Notes: a model not told the origin generated them from the letters alone. A DNA stretch of 64,000 bases from Propionibacteriaceae bacterium (GCA_031266665.1 JAISAO010000021.1:1-64000), one strand, 5' to 3'; shown: positions 1 through 8,948, counted from the stretch's first letter. Translations and numbers: made by a program.

Positions 1-810
1 CGGTCGGGTCGGGCGTCCCGGCCGCGGGCCCGGGCCAAACGCCAATGATCGTTTATCATTGGCCCTATCGCCGGGCCGTCGCCAGACGCCAACTACACCC
101 TGGATTCTGAAGAGCCGATAATGGCCGCAGTCGTCGTCTATGAATTCGCTCAGACTGCCGACCACGAAGAAGGACCGAGGACTGAACAAATAGGTCACGT
201 CGCTGTAGTCGACCTTACCGCCTGGGAGCCGCATAGGAAACGCGTCACCCATCTGGCGCATCTGCTGCACCGCCATCTGGACGGTGCCCTGAGCCTGAGC
301 CACACCGCCAGCCACCTCGTTGGAAACAGCCCAGCATCCCGATCTGTAACCGTCTTTTCCCCGAACAAGACGGGTTCGGTGATGTTTGATCTCGGCGAAT
401 ACCATGGACTTCACGACGCCCGAGGTGCGCATGAGGGCATCAGTGATCTTACCCGGCCCCGCTACCGACGGCCCGGTCACAGCGCCTTGGAGTCTATCTT
501 TGTCCCAGGACGTGAATAGCTGACCCGACAGTCCCACGCCCAGAAGCCACGAGTTGTTATTAAATAAGTGTTGCCACACTTTCTCGGGACCGCCATATTT
601 TTCAACCTGGTCGTCGAAGAATTTATCGTCTTCCATTAGTTGGCGGAAGTACGCGACCACTTTGCGACGCTTGGTAATAGCGTAGACGTCATCGGCCTCA
701 GCGTCCGCCTCAATGATCTGTCGAAAAGTGTCTTTGTTCTCACCGTACACCTCGGCCAGCACATTCGGGTCGGCCAAGGCTTGAGCCAGATCATCGGCCT
801 GCACTCTCCG
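1..810 (-). pseudogene. Shedu-like (DUF4263) nuclease fragment, 5' end cut off by an IS
   Basis: Read downward from 810, the minus strand is open for 270 codons, with no start codon (lost at the IS junction) and no stop before the window edge. About 590-535 it reads EKVWQHLFNNNSWLLGVGL, like the entry to the DUF4263 nuclease fold (usually ...NPWIFGYGL). It continues with KITDALM (about 450) and FAEIKHH (about 390), which fit the D...ExK nuclease residues, then WAVSNEVAGGVAQAQ and PRSFFVVGSLSEF. This matches the C-terminal domain of Shedu (SduA) anti-phage proteins. The usual C-terminal tail after HYRLFR is not recognisable, so a second break near position 105 is possible. Family assignment is by eye; the gene is inactive as it stands because it has no 5' end. 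Confidence 0.6.
41..63. repeat. Perfect hairpin, 9-bp stem
   Basis: GCCAATGAT (41-49) and ATCATTGGC (55-63) form a perfect 9-bp stem with a 5-nt loop. It lies where the Shedu-like reading frame stops resembling its family. It could be a terminator-like structure without a T-run or the edge of a small repeat element. Confidence 0.5.
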
Positions 811-2078
811 TGGAGTGATATCGAAAAAGTGGACACTCGGAGAATCTAAGGAATTCAGAGAGGACACCACTAATCATGGGATCGACACGCCGGGCCTTCA
901 CCTACGAGTACAAGAGGAACGCGGTATCGTTGGTGCTCGAAGACGGCCGGACCGTCGCCGACGTCGCCCGCGGCATCGGCATGAAACCACAAACGTTGGG
1001 ACGCTGGGGCGCGAAAAATCAGGGAAGAGGACGGCGGCCGGCCAGAGCCGCCAGACCTCAAGCAATCAGAGCGGGAAGAGCTAGAACGCCTGCGGGAGGA
1101 GAACGCCCGCCTCAGGACGCGGCTCGAGTTCGCAAAAAAGTGTCGGCCTGGTTCGCGAGAGGCCAGCGGCGGTAGTTCGCCGCCATCGCGGACTGGGCCG
1201 ACAACAAAGAATACCCCGTGGGCTTCATGTGCGACGAGCCGGGCGTGTCCCGCTCCGGCCACCACGAATGGCGCGGTCGGAAACCATCCCGACGCGCCCG
1301 CGACGACCAGACGCCGACCCGCCCCATGGTCGAGATCTCCGAGAAGCGCAACCGGCCCGGCGTCCGCCGCATGCGGGCCGAGCCGCGCGCCCTGGGCTGG
1401 CGGATCGGCCCGACGCGGACCTGACGGCTGATGCGCGCCGCCGGCCTCACCGGCCGGCGCCCGCGCCCGCACGAGAAAACCACGGTTCAAGGCGAGAGGC
1501 CCGTCGGCGCGCCCGACCCGGTCGGCCGTGAATTCTCGGCCGGCCGGACCAGAAACAGCGCGGCGACAGCGCCCACATCGAAACCTGGGACGGCCGGGAC
1601 CACATGGCGACGGTGATCGGCCTGCGCTCCCGGAAACTGGTCGGATGGGCCGTCGCCGACCGGATGGACACGTCTTTGGCGATCACGGCGCTGGACCGGG
1701 CGCCCAAAAGCCGCCGGCCCCCGGCCAACGTCATTTTTCATTCAGGCCGGGGCGGCCAACACACGTCGAGAGCCTTCGCCGCCCACTGCCGGGAGTATAA
1801 AGTCCCGCGCTCCCTCGGCCGCGCCGGGTCGTGTTTCGACAACGCCGTCTCCGAGTCTTTCAACGCGACCCTCGAGAAGGAACTCGTCCACACCCGCCCG
1901 TGGCCGTCTGTGAAGACGGTCGGGAGGGAAGTGTTCAACTGGGTCGAGACGCACTGCAACAGGACACGCCGGCACTCGTGCCTCGGATGCTTGACAATCG
2001 AGGAATTCGAGCTAGGATATGAACATCTGGACCAACTGGCAGCGTAAAAACACTGTCCACTAAACCGATATCACTCCA
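811..2078 (+). mobile_element. Decayed IS3-family insertion sequence
   Basis: The ends are inverted repeats: TGGAGTGATATCG at 811-823 and CGATATCACTCCA at 2066-2078. A second matched block, GTGGACA against TGTCCAC, lies 5 nt inside each end. The element is 1268 bp and carries an IS3-type orfA/orfB region on the plus strand. No target duplication is visible at the borders. The left flank is a Shedu-like gene and the right flank a helicase gene, so the element sits at a deletion or recombination joint rather than inside one intact gene. Confidence 0.75.
876..2047 (+). pseudogene. IS3-family transposase (orfA/orfB), frameshifted and inactive
   Basis: orfA begins at 876 with an HTH segment (RAFTYEYKRNAVSLVLEDGR, then VADVARGIGMKPQTLGRW). 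It then shifts frame: the expected leucine-zipper end (REELERLREENARLRTR) lies in another frame near 1075-1130. The N-terminal part of orfB is visible from about 1218 (CDEPGVSRSGHHEW) and the rve integrase core from about 1604 (VIGLRSRKLVGWAVADRM). The core motif reads IFHSGRGGQHTS where IS3 transposases have HSDRG, so a catalytic Asp is Gly; the Glu region (FDNAVSESFNATLEKEL) is kept. Several frameshifts plus this substitution make the transposase non-functional. Confidence 0.8.
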
Positions 2079-2930
2079 GTCCCTGCTCAGGGCATCGCCG
2101 GAGTCGAGTTGGCTGGAGTCGATCAGGATCGTCGGCGGGCGTGACAACGGGGCGCCGTCCCAGACGTTGGACAACAGAGCGAGCTGGCCAGGCCGGTGGC
2201 GGACGGCGCCGCCGCCGAGTTCGATCTTCGCTCCCGCGACCCACTCATAGACCAGCTTCGACACGACTGTGTTGGGGGCGACGATGATCATCACGGGCGG
2301 GGTCTCGCCCACCGCTCTGAGGTTGTCGTCCCAGTATTGGTAAGACTTCTCATAGCTGCGATACAAACTTTCCAACGCGCCCTGGAGCTCGGCGGGCGGG
2401 GTCCAGACGGCTTCGATCTCGGCGTTGCGACGACGCGGCAGCTCCTGGCCGACGAACTCCCACAGCCGCAGATAAGTCACCAGCTCAGTGTCGGCGGCAT
2501 CGTCGTCCACCGGCGTGCGAGGCACTTTGACGATGCCGGATTCGATGGCGTCCATGAGCGAGCAGTCGCTGACCGTCCAGGGGAAGATATAGCCCGCGTG
2601 GTAGCCGGAGCCGGAGATGAAGAACGGCGTGGCCGACATGTCGTAGACCTGCTTGATCCCGACGCGCTCGGCCACCCACGTCAGACCGGTGAACCAGACG
2701 CCGGCCTCTTTGTTGGCGTCCTCGTCCTCCCGGCTGCGCCTACCGGTGGTGTCCGGGTTGTAGCGGTAGCAATGGTGTGCCTCGTCGTTGAGAACGACGA
2801 TCTCAGACTCGCGGCTGGCGTCCTTGCCCAGTGAGAAGGCGCGCAGCACGCGAACCACCACTGCGTCAGGCGTCTCTTTGAACGGATCCTCACGTTTGAG
2901 GACTGCTGACCGGCGGTGTCGTCGTCGCAA
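2079..2930 (-). pseudogene. Type III restriction-like DEAD/DEAH helicase fragment
   Basis: The frame carries VVLNDEAHHCYR (helicase motif II), VYDMSATPFFISGSG (motif III) and SLMDAIESGIVKVPRTPV, which closely resemble the large DEAD/DEAH subunits of type III restriction enzymes (BPTD_3080-like). Both ends are missing: there is no Walker A domain upstream of about 2930, and the frame runs into the IS right end at 2078 just after DSSQLDSGDALSRD, where the second RecA domain should begin. About 280 residues remain of a family normally over 800. It is a remnant of a restriction or defence gene; the upstream sequence 2931-3049 shows no continuation. Confidence 0.75.
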
Positions 2931-3049
2931 GTCTGCCGCTTTACCCCCGCCGGAATCAACTACACTTTGGGTGGTGAGTCCAAACGCCGAACCAGAGGCC
3001 CATCACACCGCCGCCCGCCCGGCCACCCGCCGGGGCCTGAGGCGGACCC

Positions 3050-3487
3050 TCAGCCTAACGTGTCGCCGAGCCGGTCCAAAAGGCTAGCGGCTGCGGCCAG
3101 CCGGCCCAGCTCCTGGCCGTCCAGGCCCTCCAGCGCCCGGGCCAGCCATTGGTCGCGCCGCCGCATATCGGCGGCCAGGGACGCCCGGCCCGCCCCGGTC
3201 AGTCGTAGCCGGCGGCGACGGCCGTCGGCCGCGTCCGGCGTCCGGGCGATCAGGCCGTCGGCCTCCAACTCCGCCAGCGGCCTGGACAACGATTGCGGCC
3301 GCTGCCGCTCGGCGGCGCCGATCTCGGACGGCGTGCCCTCCCCTTGGCGGTGGAGATAGCTCAAGATCGCGACCTTGTTGTTACTCAGCGCCGACTGCTC
3401 CCGCTCCACCCGCAGGCGGCGGGCCAGTCGCAGCACGGCCGCCCGCAGCGCCGGAGCGATTTCCTCGGGGGTTGACACGGCCTGCAC
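3050..3487 (-). CDS. MarR-family transcriptional regulator
   Basis: Winged-helix regulator of about 145 aa with the MarR order: helical N-terminus, SALSNNKVAILSYL, recognition segment PSEIGAAERQRPQSLSRPLA, wing DAADGRRRRLRLT, and a C-terminal dimer helix. The start chosen is GTG 3487, because a -10 box TAACGT (3495-3500) lies 7 nt upstream (leaderless type). A TTG at 3517 would extend the frame but overlaps a palindrome that is better read as an operator. It is divergent from the FUSC membrane protein gene (gap about 60 bp), so it probably represses that gene and itself in response to a small ligand. Confidence 0.85.
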   Translation of the reverse strand: MQAVSTPEEIAPALRAAVLRLARRLRVEREQSALSNNKVAILSYLHRQGEGTPSEIGAAERQRPQSLSRPLAELEADGLIARTPDAADGRRRRLRLTGAGRASLAADMRRRDQWLARALEGLDGQELGRLAAAASLLDRLGDTLG

Positions 3488-3515
3488 AACCGCTACGTTA
3501 TCACTTACTAGATTC

Positions 3516-3533
3516 AATACGTGATCGCGTATT
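3516..3533. promoter_or_regulatory. Palindromic operator between marR and FUSC gene
   Basis: AATACG (3516-3521) and CGTATT (3528-3533) form a perfect inverted repeat around a 6-bp centre, in the divergent intergenic region. Size and place fit a MarR-dimer operator controlling both genes. Inferred from symmetry and position. Confidence 0.5.
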
Positions 3534-3547
3534 AGTTAGGAGTGGCC

Positions 3548-5218
3548 GTGCCCCGTTGGACTCCGACCCGACTGGCCGCCGGGCTCGGCCGCGGCGCCCG
3601 GGCCATGGCGGCGACCATGGTCGTGGTGCTGCCGACCTTCTGGTCGATGCTCCAACTCGGCGCCTGGTGGCGGGTGCCGCTCAACGCCGTGGTGTTCGCG
3701 GTCATGCTGGCCCTGTCCCTCCCCCGGGCGCTGGCCAGGACCGATTGGAGACAAGTGCCATTGGCGGTCGGGCTGCTCGGGCCGGCCGTCGCGGCCGCCG
3801 CCGGCTGTGCCGCGTTGTTGGGTCGAGACGACGGCTGGCGGGCGGCCGGGGCGACGCTGTTCGCGCTCGGCGTCGCCTGGCCGGTCTGGGCCCGCCGCTT
3901 CGGCCCCGCCTGGCGGGCCGGCGGCGGCGTGGCCGCCCTCCCCTTCCTGGCCGCCTTGGTCCAGCCCGAGCCGGTCGGGCCGGCCGGAGCCTTCCTGGGC
4001 TGGGCGCTGCTGGGGGCCGCTGTGGCGCTGGCCTGGGCGCTGCTGGCCCGGGGCCTCTCCCCGGCCGATCAGGCGGCGGAGGCCGACCTCGCGGCGAGCG
4101 GGGAACGAACGTCACCGGACCGCAGCCGAGCCAAGGGCCGGCGCCAGCCAGATGAAGCCCCCGGCCCCACCACCACCGACCAGACGACGGACGAGGAATA
4201 TCCGCCACCGACTCACGGCCGCGCCAAGGGTCAACACCAGCCAGGCGAAGCCTCTGGCCTCGCCCCGACCGACTCCACGGCAAACAGTGAACAGACACCT
4301 CGCCGGACGGCCGGGCCACGGGCCAGCAGCAGCCAGGCTCTCCAGATCGGCGTTGCCACGGTCGTCGCCTTCGCCGTCGCCCAGGCGCTCGACCCCGACC
4401 ATCTGGTGTGGCCGGTGATGACGGTGCTGATCACCCACAGCGGCAACCGGGGGCGCGGCGACGTGCTGGTCAAGGGGGCCGGGCGGATCGTCGGCGCGCT
4501 GGCCGGGACCGGGATCGCCGCCCTAGTCGGCGGCTGGTTCGCCGTCGGCGACGCCACCGCCGTGGTGGCGCTGTTCGCGGTCCTGGCCCTGGCCGCCGCC
4601 GCCCGCCCCCTGGGCCACGTCTACTGGGCCGCCGGCGTCACCGCCGGGCTGGCCCTCCTCTACGGCTACTGCGGACAGTCCGGCCTCGACCTGCTGGGCC
4701 ACCGCCTGCTCGGCATCCTGGCCGGCGGCGCCGTCGCCCTGGCCGCCGCCTGGTTCCTGCGGCCCGTCCGCACCACCGACGTGGCCCGCCTGCGCCTGGC
4801 CCGGCTGCTGGCGGCGGCGGCCAAGGCCTGCGCCGCGGCGGCCCGGGGCGAGCCGGCCATTGAGCCCAGCTCCACGGCTGGTCGGCCGGGCGAGCGTTGG
4901 GGTTGGGCCGAGCCGGCCCGGCGGTTGGGCGCGGCCGACCGCCAACTGGGCGACCTCGAGGCCACGGCCCGCGCCGCCCGCCGCTGCGGCCTCGGCCCCG
5001 CCCGCGACCTGGACCGGTTATTGGCCTCGGCCCACGGCCTGGCCCGCGCCGTCCTAACCCGCGTCACCGGCCCGGCGGCCCCAGACCGGGCGCCCCTCGG
5101 CCGGCTGGCCCACGACTTGGCCGACCGGGCGCGCGCGCTGGCCGACCGGCGGCAGCCGCTCGACGGCCGACTGGCCCACGACCTGGCCGACCTGGCCCGA
5201 GAGATAACCGCCCAGTGA
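3548..5218 (+). CDS. FUSC-family inner-membrane protein (putative aromatic compound exporter)
   Basis: Integral membrane protein of about 556 aa with two blocks of hydrophobic helices (about residues 15-175 and 275-410) and a soluble Ala/Arg-rich C-terminal region, as in FUSC/YccS-type proteins. The second block contains WPVMTVLITHSGNRGRGDVL and the R-x-x-G-T pattern typical of the FUSC core (GRIVGALAGTGIAALVGGWF). Between the blocks lies a hydrophilic linker of about 95 residues containing a degenerate repeat (RAKGRRQPDEA, then RAKGQHQPGEA). The start GTG 3548 has AGGAG 5 nt upstream; an earlier GTG at 3542 overlaps that site. Divergent MarR suggests ligand-induced efflux. The substrate is unknown. 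Confidence 0.75.
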   Translation: MPRWTPTRLAAGLGRGARAMAATMVVVLPTFWSMLQLGAWWRVPLNAVVFAVMLALSLPRALARTDWRQVPLAVGLLGPAVAAAAGCAALLGRDDGWRAAGATLFALGVAWPVWARRFGPAWRAGGGVAALPFLAALVQPEPVGPAGAFLGWALLGAAVALAWALLARGLSPADQAAEADLAASGERTSPDRSRAKGRRQPDEAPGPTTTDQTTDEEYPPPTHGRAKGQHQPGEASGLAPTDSTANSEQTPRRTAGPRASSSQALQIGVATVVAFAVAQALDPDHLVWPVMTVLITHSGNRGRGDVLVKGAGRIVGALAGTGIAALVGGWFAVGDATAVVALFAVLALAAAARPLGHVYWAAGVTAGLALLYGYCGQSGLDLLGHRLLGILAGGAVALAAAWFLRPVRTTDVARLRLARLLAAAAKACAAAARGEPAIEPSSTAGRPGERWGWAEPARRLGAADRQLGDLEATARAARRCGLGPARDLDRLLASAHGLARAVLTRVTGPAAPDRAPLGRLAHDLADRARALADRRQPLDGRLAHDLADLAREITAQ

Positions 5219-5266
5219 TATCGGCTCGGCGCCAGACCGCATGCCCGTTATTTAAAAACTCATTTG

Positions 5267-5282
5267 TCGCGCTTGAGCGCGA
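5267..5282. terminator. Possible bidirectional stem between convergent genes
   Basis: TCGCGC (5267-5272) and GCGCGA (5277-5282) form a perfect 6-bp stem with a TTGA loop, in the 263-bp gap between the convergent FUSC and nusB genes. No T-run follows, so terminator function is only suggested by place. The rest of this gap holds no gene. Confidence 0.3.
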
Positions 5283-5371
5283 GGCGGACAAGACTGGCGC
5301 TTCGGTCCACGGCTTGATCAAGGCCCGGGGCGAGGAGAAGGCTCTCCGTCTGGCCGCCGCGCCGGACACCC

Positions 5372-5465
5372 GGCCGAACTCTCCCCCGCCAAGACCACAG
5401 ATTCGTGAAAACGGGACGCTTAAGCTCCGACTTTGGCCGAACCCTTCCTCGCCAAGGCCACAGAT
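5372..5465. repeat. Imperfect 31-bp direct repeat
   Basis: Two copies (5372-5402 and 5435-5465) share 27 of 31 bases, both starting GGCCGAAC and ending CCACAGAT. They lie just downstream of nusB in the non-coding gap. Role unknown. Confidence 0.6.
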
Positions 5466-5481
5466 CAGCGAGGCGCCCGGC

Positions 5482-6171
5482 TCAGGCCGGCTCGGTGCCG
5501 CCCGGCCCGGTCGTCGGCTCGGCGTCCCCCGGCGTGGTCGTCGGCTCGGCCGTTAGCAGGATGGCCCCCAGCAGGCCGGACAGGAATTGGGGCGACTCGT
5601 CGGTCGACAGCTCCCGCGCCAGGGCGGCGGCCTCGCTGATGACGACCCCCGGGGGAACGCTCAGCCAAGTGGCCTCGGCCACCGCCAAGCGGGCCAGGGA
5701 ACGGTCTACGGCCGGCATCCGGGCGATGCTCCAACCGGGTTTGAGACAACGGGCGATGGTCTGGTCCAGCTCCGGCTGATGGTCGGCCACGGCTTCGACC
5801 AACTGGCGGCTGTAGGCGGGCAGGGCGGCGTCGGTCGTGACCATGTTCTGGGCGGCCAGGGCCATGGGGTCGACCTGGCGCAGGTCGGCGGCGAAGAGCA
5901 GGTCGAGGGCATACTTGCGGGCCTTGCGCCGGCCGGAGCGATGGGGCCGGTCGGCCGTCGGCCCGGACCCGGGGGGGGCGCCCGCCGGCACGGGCCTAGG
6001 TCTCGATCCGCTGGCCGGCGAATCGGCCGACCCTCCGGACGCAGGAGACGCGCTCTTCCGAGCGGGCGTCGGCCGCGATGCGTCGGCCGCTAGTTCAGCC
6101 GTCCCCTCGGACGCGGGAGACGCGCTCTCACGAACTGATGTCAGCTGCGCGCCGGCCGGCGGCTCAGACAC
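5482..6171 (-). CDS. nusB: Transcription antitermination factor NusB
   Basis: NusB binds boxA RNA with S10 (NusE) during rRNA transcription. The conserved all-helical core runs from about residue 80 ([18 protein letters not shown]) to about 205 ([20 protein letters not shown], then LSGLLGAIL). It is preceded by an unusual 78-residue Ser/Ala/Pro-rich region of degenerate repeats ([18 protein letters not shown]) and followed by a Pro/Thr/Gly tail. The family is usually about 140 aa; this one is 229. The ATG at 6171 overlaps the efp stop by 8 bp, so the two are translationally coupled. A later internal start near residue 80 would give a normal NusB and cannot be excluded. Confidence 0.9.
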   Translation of the reverse strand: MSEPPAGAQLTSVRESASPASEGTAELAADASRPTPARKSASPASGGSADSPASGSRPRPVPAGAPPGSGPTADRPHRSGRRKARKYALDLLFAADLRQVDPMALAAQNMVTTDAALPAYSRQLVEAVADHQPELDQTIARCLKPGWSIARMPAVDRSLARLAVAEATWLSVPPGVVISEAAALARELSTDESPQFLSGLLGAILLTAEPTTTPGDAEPTTGPGGTEPA

Positions 6172-6721
6172 GGGAGATGTATTCGCCCGAACGGGTGTCG
6201 ACTTTGATCCGCTCGCCGGTGGTGATGAACAGCGGCACCTGGATCGTCACCCCGGTCTCCAGCGTGGCCGGCTTGGTGCCGGCGGACGAGCGATCGCCCT
6301 GCAGGCCGGGCTCGGTGTAGGTCACCTCCAACTCGACGGCGGCCGGCAGCTCCAGGAAGAGCGGCTGGCCGTCGTGCAGGGCAACGCTGGCGGTCTGGTT
6401 CTCCAGCAGGAAATTCTTGGCCTCGCCCACCGTCTGTTCGGCGATGGTCAGCTGGGAGAAGTCGGCCGTGTCCATGAAGACGTAGCCGTCGCCGTCGTGG
6501 TAGAGGTATTGCATCTCGCGCCGGTCGACGGCGGCGGTGTCGACCTTGGTGTCGGAGTTGAAGGTCCGGTCGACCACCTTGCCCGTCAGGACGTGCTTCA
6601 ACTTGGTCCGCACCACGGTGTTGCCCTTGCCCGGTTTGTGGTGCTGGAACCAGACCACGCTCCACAGTTGGCCGTCCAAATCGAGCACCATGCCATTTTT
6701 CAAGTCGTTGGTCGAAACCAC
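6164..6721 (-). CDS. efp: Elongation factor P
   Basis: 185-aa, three-domain translation factor that relieves ribosome stalling at polyproline. Domain I carries the P-site loop [14 protein letters not shown] around residues 31-44, with the Lys that is modified in some bacteria. Domain II includes [20 protein letters not shown], and the C-terminal OB domain ends [20 protein letters not shown]. The GTG start (6721) has AAGGAG 7 nt upstream. The many Pro-rich proteins in this window (NusB tail, channel tail, AroK tail) are plausible clients. It lies first of the efp-nusB pair, in the usual actinobacterial place downstream of the aro genes. Confidence 0.97.
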   Translation of the reverse strand: MVSTNDLKNGMVLDLDGQLWSVVWFQHHKPGKGNTVVRTKLKHVLTGKVVDRTFNSDTKVDTAAVDRREMQYLYHDGDGYVFMDTADFSQLTIAEQTVGEAKNFLLENQTASVALHDGQPLFLELPAAVELEVTYTEPGLQGDRSSAGTKPATLETGVTIQVPLFITTGERIKVDTRSGEYISRV

Positions 6722-6809
6722 GCCACATCTCCTTGCCGCTCGCGGGAGGCCTCAAATCGGCCGGGGCCAGTTTACCCGCCCGCGCCAGCTTGACCGCTCC
6801 CCCGCCGGC

Positions 6810-7478
6810 TCAGTCCGACCCCGCCCCGCTGTCCTCGGTCCGCCGCCGAGCCTCGGCCACGGCGGCCTCGCGCCGCAGGGCGTGGGGCAGGGCGACCTCC
6901 AAGACCCGCTGGGACAGGGCCGGGCAGGTCTCGGCCAGGCCGGCGGCGATGCGTTCGACATCGCCGCTGGACTGGTTCTGGCTGAGCTTCGACTTGGCTT
7001 GGACGGCGGTGATCTCAAGTGTCAGGGCGACCGTCGCCCGGGCCATCCGCTCCAGCCAGGCCCGGTCCAGCTGGTCCGGGGACGGCCCGCCGTGATGGGC
7101 GGCCAGGCGCTCCCAGGAGTCGAGCACGGCCGCCTGGGAGTCGTCGGCCCGCAGCCGGCCCCAGACGTGGATGGCCTCGTAGTCCAGTCCGGGGCAGCGG
7201 GCGTCCGGGGCGTGGTCCTGTTCCCACTCGGCCGCCACCGGGGCGTGGTCCCCGTCGATGATGACCAAGGCCTCGCCGGCGTCGTGGCGCCACTGCGGGT
7301 TGGCCCGCCCCAGATGGGTCAGCAGCCGCTCCGGCTGGTCGGCCCAGGCCCAGGGCAAGAAGCTGGCGCAAGGCCGGCCGCTGGCCGGGTCGACCGTCAC
7401 CAGGTTGCCCTGACGGACCTGCCGCAGGCGCCGCCGGACATCCTGGGGCGGCATCGCGAACCGTTCCGGCACATACAT
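6810..7478 (-). CDS. PaiB-like FMN-binding protein
   Basis: 222 aa with PaiB/FMN-binding split-barrel features: MYVPERFAMP at the N-terminus, LLTHLGRANPQWRH about residues 53-66, EAIHVWGRLRA, and the C-terminal family signature KLSQNQSSGDVERIAAGL. PaiB proteins were first described as negative regulators of sporulation genes in Bacillus; in actinobacteria the role is unclear and may be flavin-dependent chemistry. The ATG at 7478 has GGAGGGAG upstream. The gene interrupts the usual aroB-efp neighbourhood, and a MITE-like element sits 17 bp before its start codon, so its promoter lies in or beyond that element. Confidence 0.88.
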   Translation of the reverse strand: MYVPERFAMPPQDVRRRLRQVRQGNLVTVDPASGRPCASFLPWAWADQPERLLTHLGRANPQWRHDAGEALVIIDGDHAPVAAEWEQDHAPDARCPGLDYEAIHVWGRLRADDSQAAVLDSWERLAAHHGGPSPDQLDRAWLERMARATVALTLEITAVQAKSKLSQNQSSGDVERIAAGLAETCPALSQRVLEVALPHALRREAAVAEARRRTEDSGAGSD

Positions 7479-7494
7479 TCAAGGCTCCCTCCGC

Positions 7495-7582
7495 CTAGTG
7501 GTCTGTCGCACCTAAAATGTCGGACTCGCGGTGTCGGACGCCGCCGCTCATCACCCAACTTTTAGCTGCGACAGACCACTAG
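7495..7582. repeat. MITE-like element, family 1, copy 1 (88 bp)
   Basis: A near-perfect palindrome: CTAGTGGTCTGTCGCA at the left end is repeated in reverse at the right end, and the match continues into CTAAAA (about 22 bp of terminal repeat). CTAG at both borders could be a 4-bp target duplication. A second, longer copy lies at 12246-12406. It is non-coding and sits directly before the paiB-like gene. Confidence 0.8.
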
Positions 7583-7652
7583 CCCCAGCCAACCACTAGC
7601 GGCGGCGGGAGGAAAATCGCCCCCTCCCGGCGCCGCCGATTGGCTGAGACTG

Positions 7653-7850
7653 AACTCACGGCGACCGCGCGGTCAGGCCAGGGCGGCGTGGGCGGCTGCC
7701 AGCACCGCTTCAGGCGGATCGGACACCACGGCCTGAGCCCACCCACTGTGACCGACTCACGGCGACCCGCGCGGGTCCCGCCCGCTCTCAGGCCAGGGCG
7801 GCATAAGCCTCGGCCAGCACCGCCTCGGGCGGGTCGGCCACCACGACGGG
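7653..7850. repeat. Degenerate tandem duplication of the aroB 3' end
   Basis: The segment 7653-7731 repeats 7753-7850, which covers the end of aroB. Read on the minus strand, 7731-7673 gives VVSDPPEAVLAAAHAALA and a stop, against VVADPPEAVLAEAYAALA for the true end. The shared flank ACTCACGGCGACC is also duplicated. The copies have diverged by several substitutions and an insertion, so the event is not recent. Confidence 0.75.
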
Positions 7851-8948
7851 GCGCCCCAGGCCGTGCAGCAGAACCAGGCGCAAGTGGGCGCCCCGGGCTT
7901 TCTTGTCCCGGCCCATGAGGGCGCGCAGCCGCTCCCAGGGGGCGTCGCGGTAAGCCACCGGCAGGCCGACGGCGGACAACAGGCGACGGTGCCGGGCGAC
8001 CTCGGCGGCCGACAACAGCCCCAGCCGGTGGGCGACCTCGGCCGCCCACACCAGGCCCAGGCTGACGGCCTCGCCGTGGCGGATGGCGTAACCGGCCTGG
8101 CGCTCGATGGCGTGGGCCAGGGTGTGGCCGTAGTTCAGGGCCTCGCGCCCCACCCGCTCCCTGGGATCGACGGCCTCGAAGGGATCCTGGGCCACCACCG
8201 CCGCCTTGACCCGGACCGCCCGGGCCAGCACCTGGGCGAACTCGGGAGCGGCGCTGTCTTGGACACGCTCGGGGGAACGCTCGACCAGGGCGGCGATCTC
8301 CTGATCGGCCAGCAGGCCGCATTTGATGATCTCGGCCAGCCCCGAGACGACCTCCCGGGCCGGCAGGCCGGCCAGCAGCTCGAAGTCGCCCAGCACCGCC
8401 CGGGGCTGGTGGAAGGCGCCGGCCAGGTTCTTGCCCTCGGGCAGGTCGAGGCCGGTCTTGCCGCCGACGGCGGCGTCGGCCAGGGCCAGCACGGTCGTCG
8501 GCAGGGCCACATAGGCCACCCCGCGCAGGTAGGTGGCGGCGACGAAACCGGCCAGATCGGTGGTCGCCCCGCCGCCCAGGCCGACCACCAGGTCGTCGCG
8601 GGTCAGCCCCGCCCGGGCCAGGGCGGACCAGCAGTCGGCCAGCACGGCCGGCGTCTTGGCGGCCTCCCCGGCGGGCACCGCCAGGCGGACGACCCCCTCC
8701 CTCCCGGACAAGAGGGCTTGGGCTTGGGCGGCCAGGACCGGGGGGTGGAGGATGGCCGCCCGGGCGCCGGCTGTCAAGGCCTCCAACCGGTGGCGCGTCC
8801 CGGGTCCGAGGTGGACCGGATAGGGCGGCGGTCCGGCCACCACGATGGTGGTCTCCGCCGTCCCGGGGTCGGCGACGGATAGCGGTGTTGTTCGCGCCGC
8901 CGAGGGCGCCGGAGACGGCGGGGCGGCGGGGCGCTCAATCATCGTCAT
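7788..8948 (-). CDS. aroB: 3-dehydroquinate synthase
   Basis: Second step of the shikimate pathway: NAD- and metal-dependent cyclisation of DAHP to 3-dehydroquinate. The NAD-binding GLGGGATTDLAGFVAATYLRG, the substrate segment PTTVLALADAAVGGKTGLDL, GLAEIIKCGLL and the metal ligands in EALNYGHTLAHAIE and RHGEAVSLGL are all present. The chosen start ATG 8948 has AAGGA 5 nt upstream; an in-frame codon at 8981 is less likely. The first 35 residues are a Pro/Ala-rich extension. It lies downstream of aroC and aroK on the same strand and was probably co-transcribed with them. Confidence 0.96.
   Translation of the reverse strand: MTMIERPAAPPSPAPSAARTTPLSVADPGTAETTIVVAGPPPYPVHLGPGTRHRLEALTAGARAAILHPPVLAAQAQALLSGREGVVRLAVPAGEAAKTPAVLADCWSALARAGLTRDDLVVGLGGGATTDLAGFVAATYLRGVAYVALPTTVLALADAAVGGKTGLDLPEGKNLAGAFHQPRAVLGDFELLAGLPAREVVSGLAEIIKCGLLADQEIAALVERSPERVQDSAAPEFAQVLARAVRVKAAVVAQDPFEAVDPRERVGREALNYGHTLAHAIERQAGYAIRHGEAVSLGLVWAAEVAHRLGLLSAAEVARHRRLLSAVGLPVAYRDAPWERLRALMGRDKKARGAHLRLVLLHGLGRPVVVADPPEAVLAEAYAALA

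Noticed and set aside
121-519. Plus-strand 132-codon gene at the left edge
   Set aside because: The minus strand there carries the recognisable Shedu-like frame; the plus frame has no similarity.
811-2078. Active IS3 copy
   Set aside because: Frameshifts and loss of a catalytic Asp; only the ends look usable.
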